Assembly (NCBI GenBank): GCA_020056025.1
Contig: JAGVIO010000117.1
Span: 1-12,045 of the forward strand
DNA: 12,045 nucleotides
Reading direction: 5' to 3'
Source: an archaeon
Lineage (GTDB): Archaea; Nanobdellota; Nanobdellia; Woesearchaeales; WJKL01
Below, in pieces: positions 6,714 through 12,045 of the stretch; within the stretch, counting starts at the first letter, position 1, and the number at the start of each line of letters is the position of its first letter. A model generated the notes under the pieces. That model saw only the letters and a list, made by a program, of their open reading frames with translations, had not been told where the DNA came from and did not search any database. The position numbers were made by a program, and so were the translations under genes.

Positions 6714-7490
6714 ATGTACAAGGAATTTGAAACTAAGACTTCTTATCTGTACTTAAAGGAAGTTATACATCACTTGGAAGAGCCGATTTGCGTGCTTGGC
6801 GGATGGGCTGTATTCTTTCATGTTAATAAGAATTTTCAGAAAGCACAAGGAAGGCCTTACCTTGGAAGCAGGGATATTGATTTAGGCTTTCATATAAAAG
6901 AAAATGGCAGTGACGAAGAATTGCAAAATTCAATGCTAATGAAAACAATACATATCCTTAAAGAAAAGTTAAGATTTAAGCCATTAAGCTTCAGGCTGTT
7001 CAAAGAGATACATACAGAAACAGCTGAAGAAATCCAAGAGGGGCGAACAATACCTGCGCATTTCATATTTCCAATGTATATCGATTTGATAGTCGATAAT
7101 ATTCCTAAGAATTTCAAGAAAATCTTTTGCTTTGATCCCATAGATGAGCCATTGCTGAAGTTTGTTTTTGAAGAAGGTGATTTCAAAAAAGAATTTGGCA
7201 AGAATCTGCTGCTGCCAAAAGCAGAGATGCTTCTTGCAATGAAAATAAACTCGCTTCCGAACAGAGATAAAGAGCATAAGAAAGTCAAAGATATATGCGA
7301 CCTGTTTGCATTAATGTGGTACAGCAACATAAATTATAAGGAAGCAAATACTAGCATTAAAAGGCTTATTTCGCAAAAGAATATCAGAAAATGCCTTGAA
7401 GCAATAAATAAGGGAGATATACAGAAAGCGAGCTTGCAGACAGGGCACAGTGCAGAAGAGATTGAAAGAGTTATAGGGCTGATAAGATGA
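6714..7490 (+). CDS. AbiEii-like nucleotidyltransferase toxin
   Basis: This 258-residue protein has the polymerase-beta-type nucleotidyltransferase core. VLGGWAVFFH at residues 27-36 carries the GG motif, and GSRDIDLGFH at 51-60 carries the paired metal-binding aspartates D54 and D56. A third acidic residue is probably D124 in MYIDLIVD. Farther on, LPKAEMLLAMKINSLPNRDK and KVKDICDLFAL (167-200) match the K...R...KD..D signature of the AbiEii toxin group. Related enzymes are growth inhibitors, and some (MenT) add nucleotides to tRNA ends. The target here is unknown. The gene begins one base after the antitoxin stop, with an AGAGG Shine-Dalgarno at 6702-6706. Its end overlaps the SWIM gene by four bases. 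A non-toxic nucleotidyltransferase role is possible but less likely given the pairing. Confidence 0.82.
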   Translation: MYKEFETKTSYLYLKEVIHHLEEPICVLGGWAVFFHVNKNFQKAQGRPYLGSRDIDLGFHIKENGSDEELQNSMLMKTIHILKEKLRFKPLSFRLFKEIHTETAEEIQEGRTIPAHFIFPMYIDLIVDNIPKNFKKIFCFDPIDEPLLKFVFEEGDFKKEFGKNLLLPKAEMLLAMKINSLPNRDKEHKKVKDICDLFALMWYSNINYKEANTSIKRLISQKNIRKCLEAINKGDIQKASLQTGHSAEEIERVIGLIR

Positions 7491-8149
7491 AGGTAGAATT
7501 ATCGAAATTTGAAGATAAGTTTTCCGGAGAAATCTGGCAAAGAGGAAGAGAATATTATAGAGAAGGTTTAGTTGGAAATGTTTCAAAATTAGGTACTCTC
7601 ATTAAAGCAGAAAGTTATGGAAATTCTACATACAGGTTAACACTAGATTTGAAATCAGGAGATATGAAATGCACATGCCCTTGTGATTTTCATTGCAAGC
7701 ATCTTGCTGCATTGATAATGTGGCTGAAGAATAATAAAATTACAGAAGTTTCATTTGACAAGCTTAATTCTATGAATAAACAAGAACTTATTAATGCACT
7801 GGCAGCAATCTTAAAGAAACATCCAGAGATGGTGAAATATACTCAGAAGCTAGATGACAATACTATAAAGGATTTGATTAAAAAATTATGGTTTCCAAGA
7901 AATGATGATTCGATTTCTTTGTTTAAAATGCTTGATTTCATTAAAGAGTCTATATTAAAGAAACCAAAGTTTGAGTTAATAGAACTATTTGTTAGAAAAA
8001 TGATAGACATGTATGAACATGAGCCAGATTCAAACGAATTAACAGATTATATAGATGAATTCTTGCAGGATATTGAGAAGATTAGATTGAAGAAAGAGCA
8101 GAAAATAAAGATTAGGGAAATTGTTGGAGAGTATTTTGAGGATTATTAA
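7487..8149 (+). CDS. SWIM zinc-finger protein
   Basis: This 220-residue protein has a SWIM zinc finger at residues 62-72, CTCPCDFHCKH, with ligands C62, C64, C70 and H72 in the CxCx(n)CxH spacing. The N-terminal WQRGREYYREGLVGNV (17-32) and the strand region before the finger are typical of short prokaryotic SWIM proteins. The rest is mostly charged helix, with DKLNSMNKQELINALAAILK at about 91-110, and has no recognised domain. SWIM domains bind DNA or partner proteins in Swi2/Snf2 enzymes, MuDR transposases and Shu2-like recombination factors. An ATGA overlap couples it to the nucleotidyltransferase gene, making it the third member of the cassette. Whether it modulates the toxin, senses DNA or is passenger cargo cannot be decided from sequence. 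The displaced rad50 end starts four bases after its stop. Confidence 0.8.
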   Translation: MKVELSKFEDKFSGEIWQRGREYYREGLVGNVSKLGTLIKAESYGNSTYRLTLDLKSGDMKCTCPCDFHCKHLAALIMWLKNNKITEVSFDKLNSMNKQELINALAAILKKHPEMVKYTQKLDDNTIKDLIKKLWFPRNDDSISLFKMLDFIKESILKKPKFELIELFVRKMIDMYEHEPDSNELTDYIDEFLQDIEKIRLKKEQKIKIREIVGEYFEDY

Positions 8150-8153
8150 AGTT

Positions 8154-8204
8154 TTTGTTGACAATGTGATAAAGATTGTTAAGAATGAGCATGTGAGCGA
8201 GGTT
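8154..8204 (+). repeat. Direct repeat, copy 2 (right border of island)
   Basis: This 51-bp stretch is the partner of 5990-6040, in the same orientation, with 48 of 51 bases identical and all three differences silent in the Rad50 frame. After 8204 the two copies diverge at once (ACG GGG GGA TAA against GTA AGC GAC CTT TGA). Confidence 0.92.
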
Positions 8205-8219
8205 GTAAGCGACCTTTGA
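8154..8219 (+). pseudogene. Displaced 3' end of rad50 (21-codon remnant)
   Basis: Reading in frame gives FVDNVIKIVKNEHVSEV then VSDL and a TGA stop at 8217-8219. The first 17 residues equal residues 667-683 of the Rad50 upstream, with only three silent base changes. Homology stops abruptly at 8154. There is no start codon or ribosome-binding site, so this cannot be expressed as a gene. It is best read as the original end of rad50, cut off when the cassette entered. The stop lies 8 bases from the end of the convergent membrane operon, suggesting rad50 once abutted that operon. Confidence 0.88.
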
Positions 8220-8238
8220 AAACATTTTAACGTTTTTT
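8219..8238. terminator. Weak bidirectional terminator between convergent units
   Basis: AAAAC at 8219-8223 can pair with GTTTT at 8232-8236 around an AT-rich loop, with a T run to 8238 on the plus strand and an A/T-rich run on the minus strand. The region lies between convergent gene ends, where a terminator is expected, but the stem is only five base pairs. Confidence 0.3.
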
Positions 8239-8949
8239 ACAAGTACATTTGCAAGTATTTTTATCAGATAAAGAAGAATCTAAATAATCCATGTTATTAT
8301 CATTACATAATTTAGTACAAGTCTCTGTACAATCGGGTGGTTGATTTACATCTTCATTTTTAAATGAATCGCTAGATCCGTAACCTTGGCAGGAATCTAT
8401 TACTTTTTGAATTACTTTAAAATCGCGATATAAATAAGGGTCCTGCGACCTTTCGGAAGAAGGAATGAATTCTATTGAAAGGATTCTCCCCTTAAAATTA
8501 TCTGTTCTTTTTTCAAGAATAGTGCCATCTTCTGCAATAGGAGAATACTCTGGAGAAGAAAGTGAAAATGAAAGGCTTCCATAATATTTATTGATATTCT
8601 GTCCTGGCTTATACCCTTGTTCAAACATCCCCCTGATTTCAATTTGAACGTTTGGATTGTCTTCTTTATAATAATACCATCTAGTTTCCCAGCCTTTTTC
8701 ATATCCATCTTTTGATATTCGTAATGTAACTTTATCAGGAATCAATTTTTCAGCATAAGAAGTGCAAGAAACATCTAAATTTGATTCATAGGGTGTTGTC
8801 GATGATGCCTTCTCTTTTTCTTGATTATAGTTGGATATTGCCTTTTCTTTAAAATGTACACTGTAGATACTCAATCCCAGTAAAATTAAAAATAAGACTA
8901 ATATTTTGAAAATAGATATCCCTTTACCTGCTTTATTTGTAATTTTCAA
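8227..8949 (-). CDS. Signal-anchored extracellular protein with Cys-rich C-terminus
   Basis: I do not recognise this 240-residue protein. One hydrophobic segment at residues 11-30 after a basic N-terminus should act as a signal anchor or signal peptide, placing the rest outside the membrane. The middle is a polar, strand-rich domain. The tail has seven cysteines, ending in CTETCTKLCNDNN and TCKCTCKKR. The pattern C-x3-C-N-x2-N-x13-C-x-C-x-C is also seen, with small spacing changes, at the end of the lipoprotein-like product encoded at 10706-11566. The start is TTG at 8949, supported by a GGAGG Shine-Dalgarno (8957-8961) seven bases upstream inside the end of the preceding gene, whose TAA directly abuts the TTG. 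It is the last gene of the minus-strand operon. Confidence 0.75.
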   Translation of the reverse strand: MKITNKAGKGISIFKILVLFLILLGLSIYSVHFKEKAISNYNQEKEKASSTTPYESNLDVSCTSYAEKLIPDKVTLRISKDGYEKGWETRWYYYKEDNPNVQIEIRGMFEQGYKPGQNINKYYGSLSFSLSSPEYSPIAEDGTILEKRTDNFKGRILSIEFIPSSERSQDPYLYRDFKVIQKVIDSCQGYGSSDSFKNEDVNQPPDCTETCTKLCNDNNMDYLDSSLSDKNTCKCTCKKR

Positions 8950-9591
8950 TTAGAGGCCTCCAAAAGGAAGAAGATATAAATAAAAGATTAGACTGCAAGA
9001 TATAACCAATGCAATAAATGTTATAACCCTTCCTTTTAGTCTAGGATTTTTAAATAAATGAATAAAGGAATATATTGAGAATACTACTGCATGAAATGGT
9101 GTAATTAAAGCATAAATAATTGCAAAAATTGAAAAAATAGAATAACCCTCTTCTTCTTCTTTTGGTTCACCATATATCTCTGTAATTATTGACTTGTCTA
9201 AAAAAAATACTCTTGGAAGACCATACATGATTAATGAAATTATAGTTGGAATTAAAAGAGATGTATCTAAGATGTACCCAATAATTATAATAAAAATGCT
9301 TATAGAAAGAATTATTTTGGTGAATAAAAAAGCATAAGATTTTCTTTTTATCAAAAACATTGCTGCTAAAATGTATAAGCTTGCAACACCTACAGTCTCG
9401 ACAGCCATGACTAAATTGTTATTTACTAGCGCTAATAGCAACCCTAAAAATAGATTAAGTAAGGCTATACCCTGTAAATAAATAACCAAAAATATTGAAA
9501 GGATTTTGTTAGTGATTTTATTAAAGTTCCAGAACTGCTTATTCTTTGTTTTTCCGCATTTATCACATTTGGTAGTTGTCATGTTAAACAT
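8950..9591 (-). CDS. Polytopic membrane protein with N-terminal CxxC motif
   Basis: I do not recognise this protein of about 213 residues. Near the N-terminus TTTKCDKCGKTKNKQFW carries one CxxC pair, a possible half zinc ribbon. Six or so hydrophobic segments follow, including IFLVIYLQGIALLNLFLGLL, IILSISIFIIIIGYIL and a final pair around IFAIIYALITPFHAVVFSIY and FIALVISCSLIFYLYLL. An acidic GEPKEEEEG loop sits between them. The chosen ATG at 9591 overlaps the preceding stop as TAATG, which fits coupled translation. The ATG at 9582, just before TTTKCDKCGK, is an alternative, and an in-frame extension to 9618 would overlap the upstream gene. The KCDKCGK start resembles the DUF2569-like protein of the same operon. 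It may act as an envelope protein of unknown role. Confidence 0.75.
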   Translation of the reverse strand: MFNMTTTKCDKCGKTKNKQFWNFNKITNKILSIFLVIYLQGIALLNLFLGLLLALVNNNLVMAVETVGVASLYILAAMFLIKRKSYAFLFTKIILSISIFIIIIGYILDTSLLIPTIISLIMYGLPRVFFLDKSIITEIYGEPKEEEEGYSIFSIFAIIYALITPFHAVVFSIYSFIHLFKNPRLKGRVITFIALVISCSLIFYLYLLPFGGL

Positions 9592-9788
9592 TATTTTGTA
9601 AGACCAAAATATTCCCATAAGGATAATACTGAAATAGTAACTAATAACACAACAAATATTGCAAGAATTATTAGAAAGAAATTAATTAAATTAAATCCTT
9701 TTTCAAATAAAGGATGAAACAATTCTGAAAAGATAGCACCAGTTGCACCTGCAATTCCAATCAGCAATGTTTCTTTAATAAGTTTCAT
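9591..9788 (-). CDS. Small two-helix membrane protein (65 aa)
   Basis: This small hypothetical protein has a glycine/alanine-rich first hydrophobic segment, LLIGIAGATGAIFSEL, and a strongly hydrophobic second one, FFLIILAIFVVLLVTISVL. They are joined by a short loop HPLFEKGFNLIN. Both ends are predicted at the membrane surface. The ATG at 9788 is preceded by AAGTGA, which doubles as the end of the upstream gene, and its own stop shares a base with the next ATG. Such packing is strong evidence that the reading frame is real. No family is recognised. Size and topology resemble small membrane partners of larger complexes, but that is only a possibility. Confidence 0.65.
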   Translation of the reverse strand: MKLIKETLLIGIAGATGAIFSELFHPLFEKGFNLINFFLIILAIFVVLLVTISVLSLWEYFGLTK

Positions 9789-9794
9789 AATAAT

Positions 9795-9995
9795 TCACTT
9801 AAATTTATCTTGAAGAACATATCCTATCGAAAAAAAGAGAGTTCCCAGAATGAATGTTCCAACCAAGGTTATACCTAATCCTAGACCTTGAAGTACTTCA
9901 CTCTTAAAATAAAGATAGACTGTTGCTCCTGCAAATAATCCGCCTGCAACTTTTGTTAACATATCACCAATATTAATTAAATATTGTTTTTTCAT
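9795..9995 (-). CDS. Small two-helix membrane protein (66 aa)
   Basis: This small hypothetical protein of about 66 residues has two hydrophobic segments rich in glycine, MLTKVAGGLFAGATVYLYF and LGLGITLVGTFILGTLFF. They are joined by KSEVLQG, with a charged C-terminus, LQDKFK. The glycine spacing suggests closely packed helices. The ATG at 9995 is preferred; a TTG three codons upstream at 10004 is possible. Neither has a strong Shine-Dalgarno. The gene sits 19 bases after the DUF2569-like gene and six before the next small gene, so it belongs to the same transcription unit. It shares its size, two-helix layout and AGG.FAGAT/AGATGAIF-like first helix with its neighbour at 9591-9788, so the pair may be distant duplicates. 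Confidence 0.62.
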   Translation of the reverse strand: MKKQYLINIGDMLTKVAGGLFAGATVYLYFKSEVLQGLGLGITLVGTFILGTLFFSIGYVLQDKFK

Positions 9996-10014
9996 ATTTT
10001 TCAACTCTATTATT

Positions 10015-10695
10015 TTAAAGTAAAAAGTACATTAAAATAAAATAAATTGCTTGTAAGCTAAGCAGACTATAAAATAAGATATTATCAATTAAATAAGTCT
10101 TCCTTTTTGATTCTGGAAATGTATTTTTGATTCTTTCAGATTCTTTAAAATAGTTTTGCCAAATTGATATAATAACTACACCAATCAACCTTTCAAAACC
10201 CATATTAAAATTCGTAAATCCACTAGATTTTATTTGTAAAAAATAATCTATACCATATACTACTAGCAAGATTATTAAAACTTTTTTTACTAGAGATATA
10301 GCATTTGATTTTGATTGGTAAATTGATATAATCGTATAAATAATCATACCTATAAAGGCGCTATAACTTAAAATAGAATACCAAGAGAGTGAAATGGTGT
10401 AAATCAGAGGTAATCCTGAATTTATTATATCAGACATATCAATAAAACAATAATAGATATTAGAACCTATCAAAAGTGTAAGAGTCATAATAAAAAGGTC
10501 CAACCAACCATGTACTCCATAAAGCGATTTATTTTTAATGTTTTTTGCGATTTTGTCTTCTTTACTGTATTCCTTATTATCAATTCTATTTATTTTATGA
10601 CCATAACACTTCTCACATAATCTAGTATTAAATTTTACATAAAATTGAGAAATTGGCAATTCTTTTCCGCATTTATCGCATTTGTAGTGTATCAT
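10015..10695 (-). CDS. Zinc-ribbon DUF2569-like membrane protein
   Basis: This 226-residue protein starts MIHYKCDKCGKELPIS and has a second pair, LCEKC, about 20 residues later, giving a CxxC...CxxC zinc ribbon. After a charged linker comes YGVHGWLDLFIMTLTLL, matching the GxxGWL entry of DUF2569 membrane domains. Four to five membrane segments follow. The SIWQNYFKESERIKNTF stretch matches the typical late motif of that family (Y/F..S.R.K.TF), and one further helix ends the protein. The family's function is unknown. The ATG at 10695 is chosen over an in-frame start at 10740 because AAGGT at 10703-10707 lies seven bases before it, the zinc ribbon then begins at once, and overlap with the upstream gene disappears. 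The family call is made from motif memory. Confidence 0.72.
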   Translation of the reverse strand: MIHYKCDKCGKELPISQFYVKFNTRLCEKCYGHKINRIDNKEYSKEDKIAKNIKNKSLYGVHGWLDLFIMTLTLLIGSNIYYCFIDMSDIINSGLPLIYTISLSWYSILSYSAFIGMIIYTIISIYQSKSNAISLVKKVLIILLVVYGIDYFLQIKSSGFTNFNMGFERLIGVVIISIWQNYFKESERIKNTFPESKRKTYLIDNILFYSLLSLQAIYFILMYFLL

Positions 10696-10705
10696 TTTAA
10701 TTACC

Positions 10706-11566
10706 TTATGATATACATGAACAATAATAACAATAATCATCGTCCATGGGTACTTTTTTATAATCAGTTTCGGGAACTATGTTTTTACTATTACAGAAAT
10801 CATTGCATAGTTCTTTTCTTGGGCTAATTGCGCCAAAGCTGCAAGGACTTTTTACCAAAAGGGTGTTTTTATCATCATTTAAGTGATAATCACATTTTGT
10901 GTATTTGCCATTGCATAGCGCTATTTCATTTGACCTTTTTTCAAATTCATCATTTGTATCGCCAATCTCTTCTACTGGTTGAATCTTATTTACACTAACT
11001 AATATTGGTATTGTAAATTCTTTTTCAATCCCTTCATACATTCCCTGACTATTCATATTGACATCCCACATAAATGAAACAAATAATTTTGGTTCTTTGC
11101 TCATATCTATATCTGAAAAACAGAAATTATATGTTTGAAAAGAACCAGGAAATATTGTGATTGGAAAACCGCCATTTGCCAAATCCAACATGCTACCATA
11201 ACATTCCCTTGGAAATCCACCAAGCCCTATCCCTGTTAAAATTGGGATATTATTGCCATCATTGTATAAAATAACATGTCCTCGCAAGATTATATCGATA
11301 CTATAATCTTGCGTATTTTTTATTTTTACTATAACCTTCTTCACATGGCTTGGTCCAATGTTTAAGCCAGTATTGTAATCTTCAACATCGCTAACTTCTA
11401 CAATACTTTGTATTTTTTGAATTAAGTTACTTTTGGTAATTGGTTCGCTCGTTATTTTTTGTGAAGAAGGTTTATTGATATAGGTGGAAGTATCAAGAGT
11501 ACAACTTATAGTTAAAATTAAACTTACGGTAACCATTAAGAGCATTATTCTTTTTATAAAATTCAT
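10706..11566 (-). CDS. Lipoprotein-like secreted protein with Cys-rich C-terminus
   Basis: I do not recognise this 286-residue protein. Residues 4-21 form a hydrophobic signal ending LILTISC, a lipobox-like site with C22 as the likely lipidated residue, so it should be anchored outside the membrane. The body contains VIVKIKNTQDYSIDIILRGH and PITIFPGSFQTYNFCFSDI, which look like an immunoglobulin-type beta domain, but this is only an impression. The tail has eight cysteines, ending ELCNDFCNSKN and DDDYCYYCSC, and follows the same pattern as the end of the protein at 8227-8949. The ATG at 11566 has GTGAT at 11571-11575 as its ribosome-binding site; a GTG at 11575 is a weaker alternative. A perfect 12-bp inverted repeat lies inside the gene at 11283-11313. 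Confidence 0.75.
   Translation of the reverse strand: MNFIKRIMLLMVTVSLILTISCTLDTSTYINKPSSQKITSEPITKSNLIQKIQSIVEVSDVEDYNTGLNIGPSHVKKVIVKIKNTQDYSIDIILRGHVILYNDGNNIPILTGIGLGGFPRECYGSMLDLANGGFPITIFPGSFQTYNFCFSDIDMSKEPKLFVSFMWDVNMNSQGMYEGIEKEFTIPILVSVNKIQPVEEIGDTNDEFEKRSNEIALCNGKYTKCDYHLNDDKNTLLVKSPCSFGAISPRKELCNDFCNSKNIVPETDYKKVPMDDDYCYYCSCIS
11283..11313. repeat. Perfect inverted repeat inside the lipoprotein-like gene
   Basis: CGCAAGATTATA at 11283-11294 pairs perfectly with TATAATCTTGCG at 11302-11313 around a 7-nt loop. On the plus strand it is followed by a T-rich run at 11316-11328, so it has the shape of a terminator for transcription antisense to the operon. On the minus strand it would form a strong hairpin within the coding region. 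Confidence 0.75.
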
Positions 11567-11576
11567 ATGTATCACA

Positions 11577-11954
11577 CTATCCTATAATTCTCGATTTCCA
11601 AACAAAATAAATGATTGCGAGAATTACAAAAAGCAACAATAGAATCATTCCGACTAAATAAAAAGACCCCTCTCCTTTTTTTCTCAGAGTAGCTTTAATA
11701 TCCACATTTAGTTTATATTTTGAAGTGTTAATATGATGGTATCTCGCATTCAAAAATATCAAAGTAAAAAACAAAGCGAGCAAAGTAAGAATATACCTTG
11801 CGATTGATTGTGGCTCTCCAAAAAGATAGTTTATAAATTCAATAATTGTTAACCAAATTGCAACACCAGTGCCAGCGATAAGAGAGATGATTAGATTATT
11901 ATGCTCTTCAAGAGAACTGAAATAAGTTATAATTTTTCTGAATATTGAACACAT
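11577..11954 (-). CDS. Three-helix membrane protein (125 aa), first gene of the operon
   Basis: This hypothetical membrane protein begins MCSIFRKIITYFSSLEEHNN. It has hydrophobic segments at about residues 21-43 (LIISLIAGTGVAIWLTIIEF), 53-69 (YILTLLALFFTLIFLNA) and 97-118 (FYLVGMILLLLFVILAIIYF). A polar stretch containing KYKLNVDIKATLRKKGEGS sits between helices two and three. No known family is recognised. The ATG at 11954 has no Shine-Dalgarno. A TATA box whose first base lies 30 nt upstream supports leaderless transcription and marks this as the first gene of the seven-gene unit. The next gene begins about ten bases after the stop. Confidence 0.72.
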   Translation of the reverse strand: MCSIFRKIITYFSSLEEHNNLIISLIAGTGVAIWLTIIEFINYLFGEPQSIARYILTLLALFFTLIFLNARYHHINTSKYKLNVDIKATLRKKGEGSFYLVGMILLLLFVILAIIYFVWKSRIIG

Positions 11955-11976
11955 AAGAGAGATAATAAATATACAA

Positions 11977-11984
11977 TTTATAAA
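11977..11984 (-). promoter_or_regulatory. TATA box for the membrane-protein operon
   Basis: TTTATAAA on the minus strand begins 30 nt before the ATG at 11954, predicting a transcript that starts at the first codon. It is the only strong TATA match close to the operon's first gene. A second TATA-like sequence, ATTTATATAC, lies at 12021-12030. It could serve either strand, but its target cannot be seen in this window. Confidence 0.6.
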
Positions 11985-12045
11985 TCTGTCTATATTTTGT
12001 CTATCTTTTGCTCATAGATGATTTATATACTCAAATTATGTCCAA

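Larger units (their letters stand above)
6041..8153 (+). mobile_element. Candidate toxin-antitoxin island inserted at the 3' end of rad50
   Basis: About 2.1 kb lies between two 51-bp direct copies of the rad50 gene end. It holds a complete three-gene operon with its own promoter and operator-like repeats. The layout matches known integration events in which an element enters a gene's 3' end and supplies a replacement end, leaving the original as a remnant. No integrase, transposase or terminal inverted repeats are visible. It may therefore be non-autonomous, have lost its recombinase, or have arrived by homologous recombination. The borders are defined by the repeats; the exact crossover point is unknown. 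Confidence 0.55.

Noticed and set aside
6890..7330. Minus-strand frame of 146 aa opposite the nucleotidyltransferase gene
   Set aside because: It is a shadow of the plus-strand gene, which carries conserved nucleotidyltransferase motifs and is coupled at both ends. No promoter or ribosome-binding site is seen for the antisense frame.
6041..8153. Terminal inverted repeats or a transposase for the cassette
   Set aside because: I compared the sequences just inside the two borders and saw no matching inverted ends. None of the three genes resembles a transposase or integrase, so it is not called an insertion sequence.
8150..8219. A short expressed gene encoding the 21-residue Rad50 tail
   Set aside because: There is no in-frame start codon after the SWIM stop and no ribosome-binding site, and the sequence is explained fully as a displaced gene end.
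10645..10827. Plus-strand 60-aa frame across the junction of two minus-strand genes
   Set aside because: It lies antisense to the ends of two supported operon genes and lacks a promoter or start signal.
12021..12045. Possible plus-strand promoter and ATG (12038) for a gene to the right of the window
   Set aside because: The TATA-like sequence is only about 15 nt from that ATG, not the 30 nt seen elsewhere, and only two full codons are visible.

Overview
The window reads as archaeal DNA. It carries a gene for ribosomal protein L15e (found only in archaea and eukaryotes), a Rad50 ATPase, an archaeal-type bifunctional phosphoglucose/phosphomannose isomerase, TATA-box promoters and several leaderless starts. 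Small AT-rich genes, a short Rad50 and a block of small membrane proteins of no recognised family suggest a DPANN-type archaeon such as a woesearchaeote or pacearchaeote. That placement is inference.

Layout. (1) Bases 1-1633, minus strand: the N-terminal 305 residues of a eukaryote-like protein kinase that runs off the left edge, then L15e with its own terminator. (2) Bases 1750-6052, plus strand, housekeeping: a YkgJ-type cysteine-cluster protein, a phosphoglucose/phosphomannose isomerase overlapping a ROK sugar kinase, and rad50. The isomerase and kinase would join sugar phosphorylation to fructose-6-phosphate. (3) Bases 6041-8153: a three-gene plus-strand cassette of a winged-helix AbiEi-like antitoxin, an AbiEii-like nucleotidyltransferase and a SWIM zinc-finger protein. 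The genes are coupled by 1-nt spacing and a 4-nt overlap and are preceded by repeated GTAAGTA elements that look like an operator. (4) Bases 8227-11954, minus strand: seven tightly packed genes for membrane, secreted or lipoprotein-like products, read from one leaderless promoter near the right edge.

The main discovery is at the cassette borders. The last 17 conserved codons of rad50 (5990-6040) recur at 8154-8204 with 48 of 51 bases identical, and this second copy continues in frame to its own stop at 8219. All three differences are silent third-position changes. The simplest reading is that the toxin-antitoxin/SWIM cassette entered at the 3' end of rad50, supplied a replacement gene end, and left the displaced original end as a remnant next to the convergent membrane operon. 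No integrase is present.

A second pattern is promoter geometry. Four transcription units (ykgJ-like gene, rad50, the cassette and the membrane operon) each have a TATA-like octamer whose first base lies exactly 30 nt upstream of the A of the ATG, consistent with leaderless mRNAs. L15e, the isomerase and most internal operon genes have Shine-Dalgarno sequences instead.
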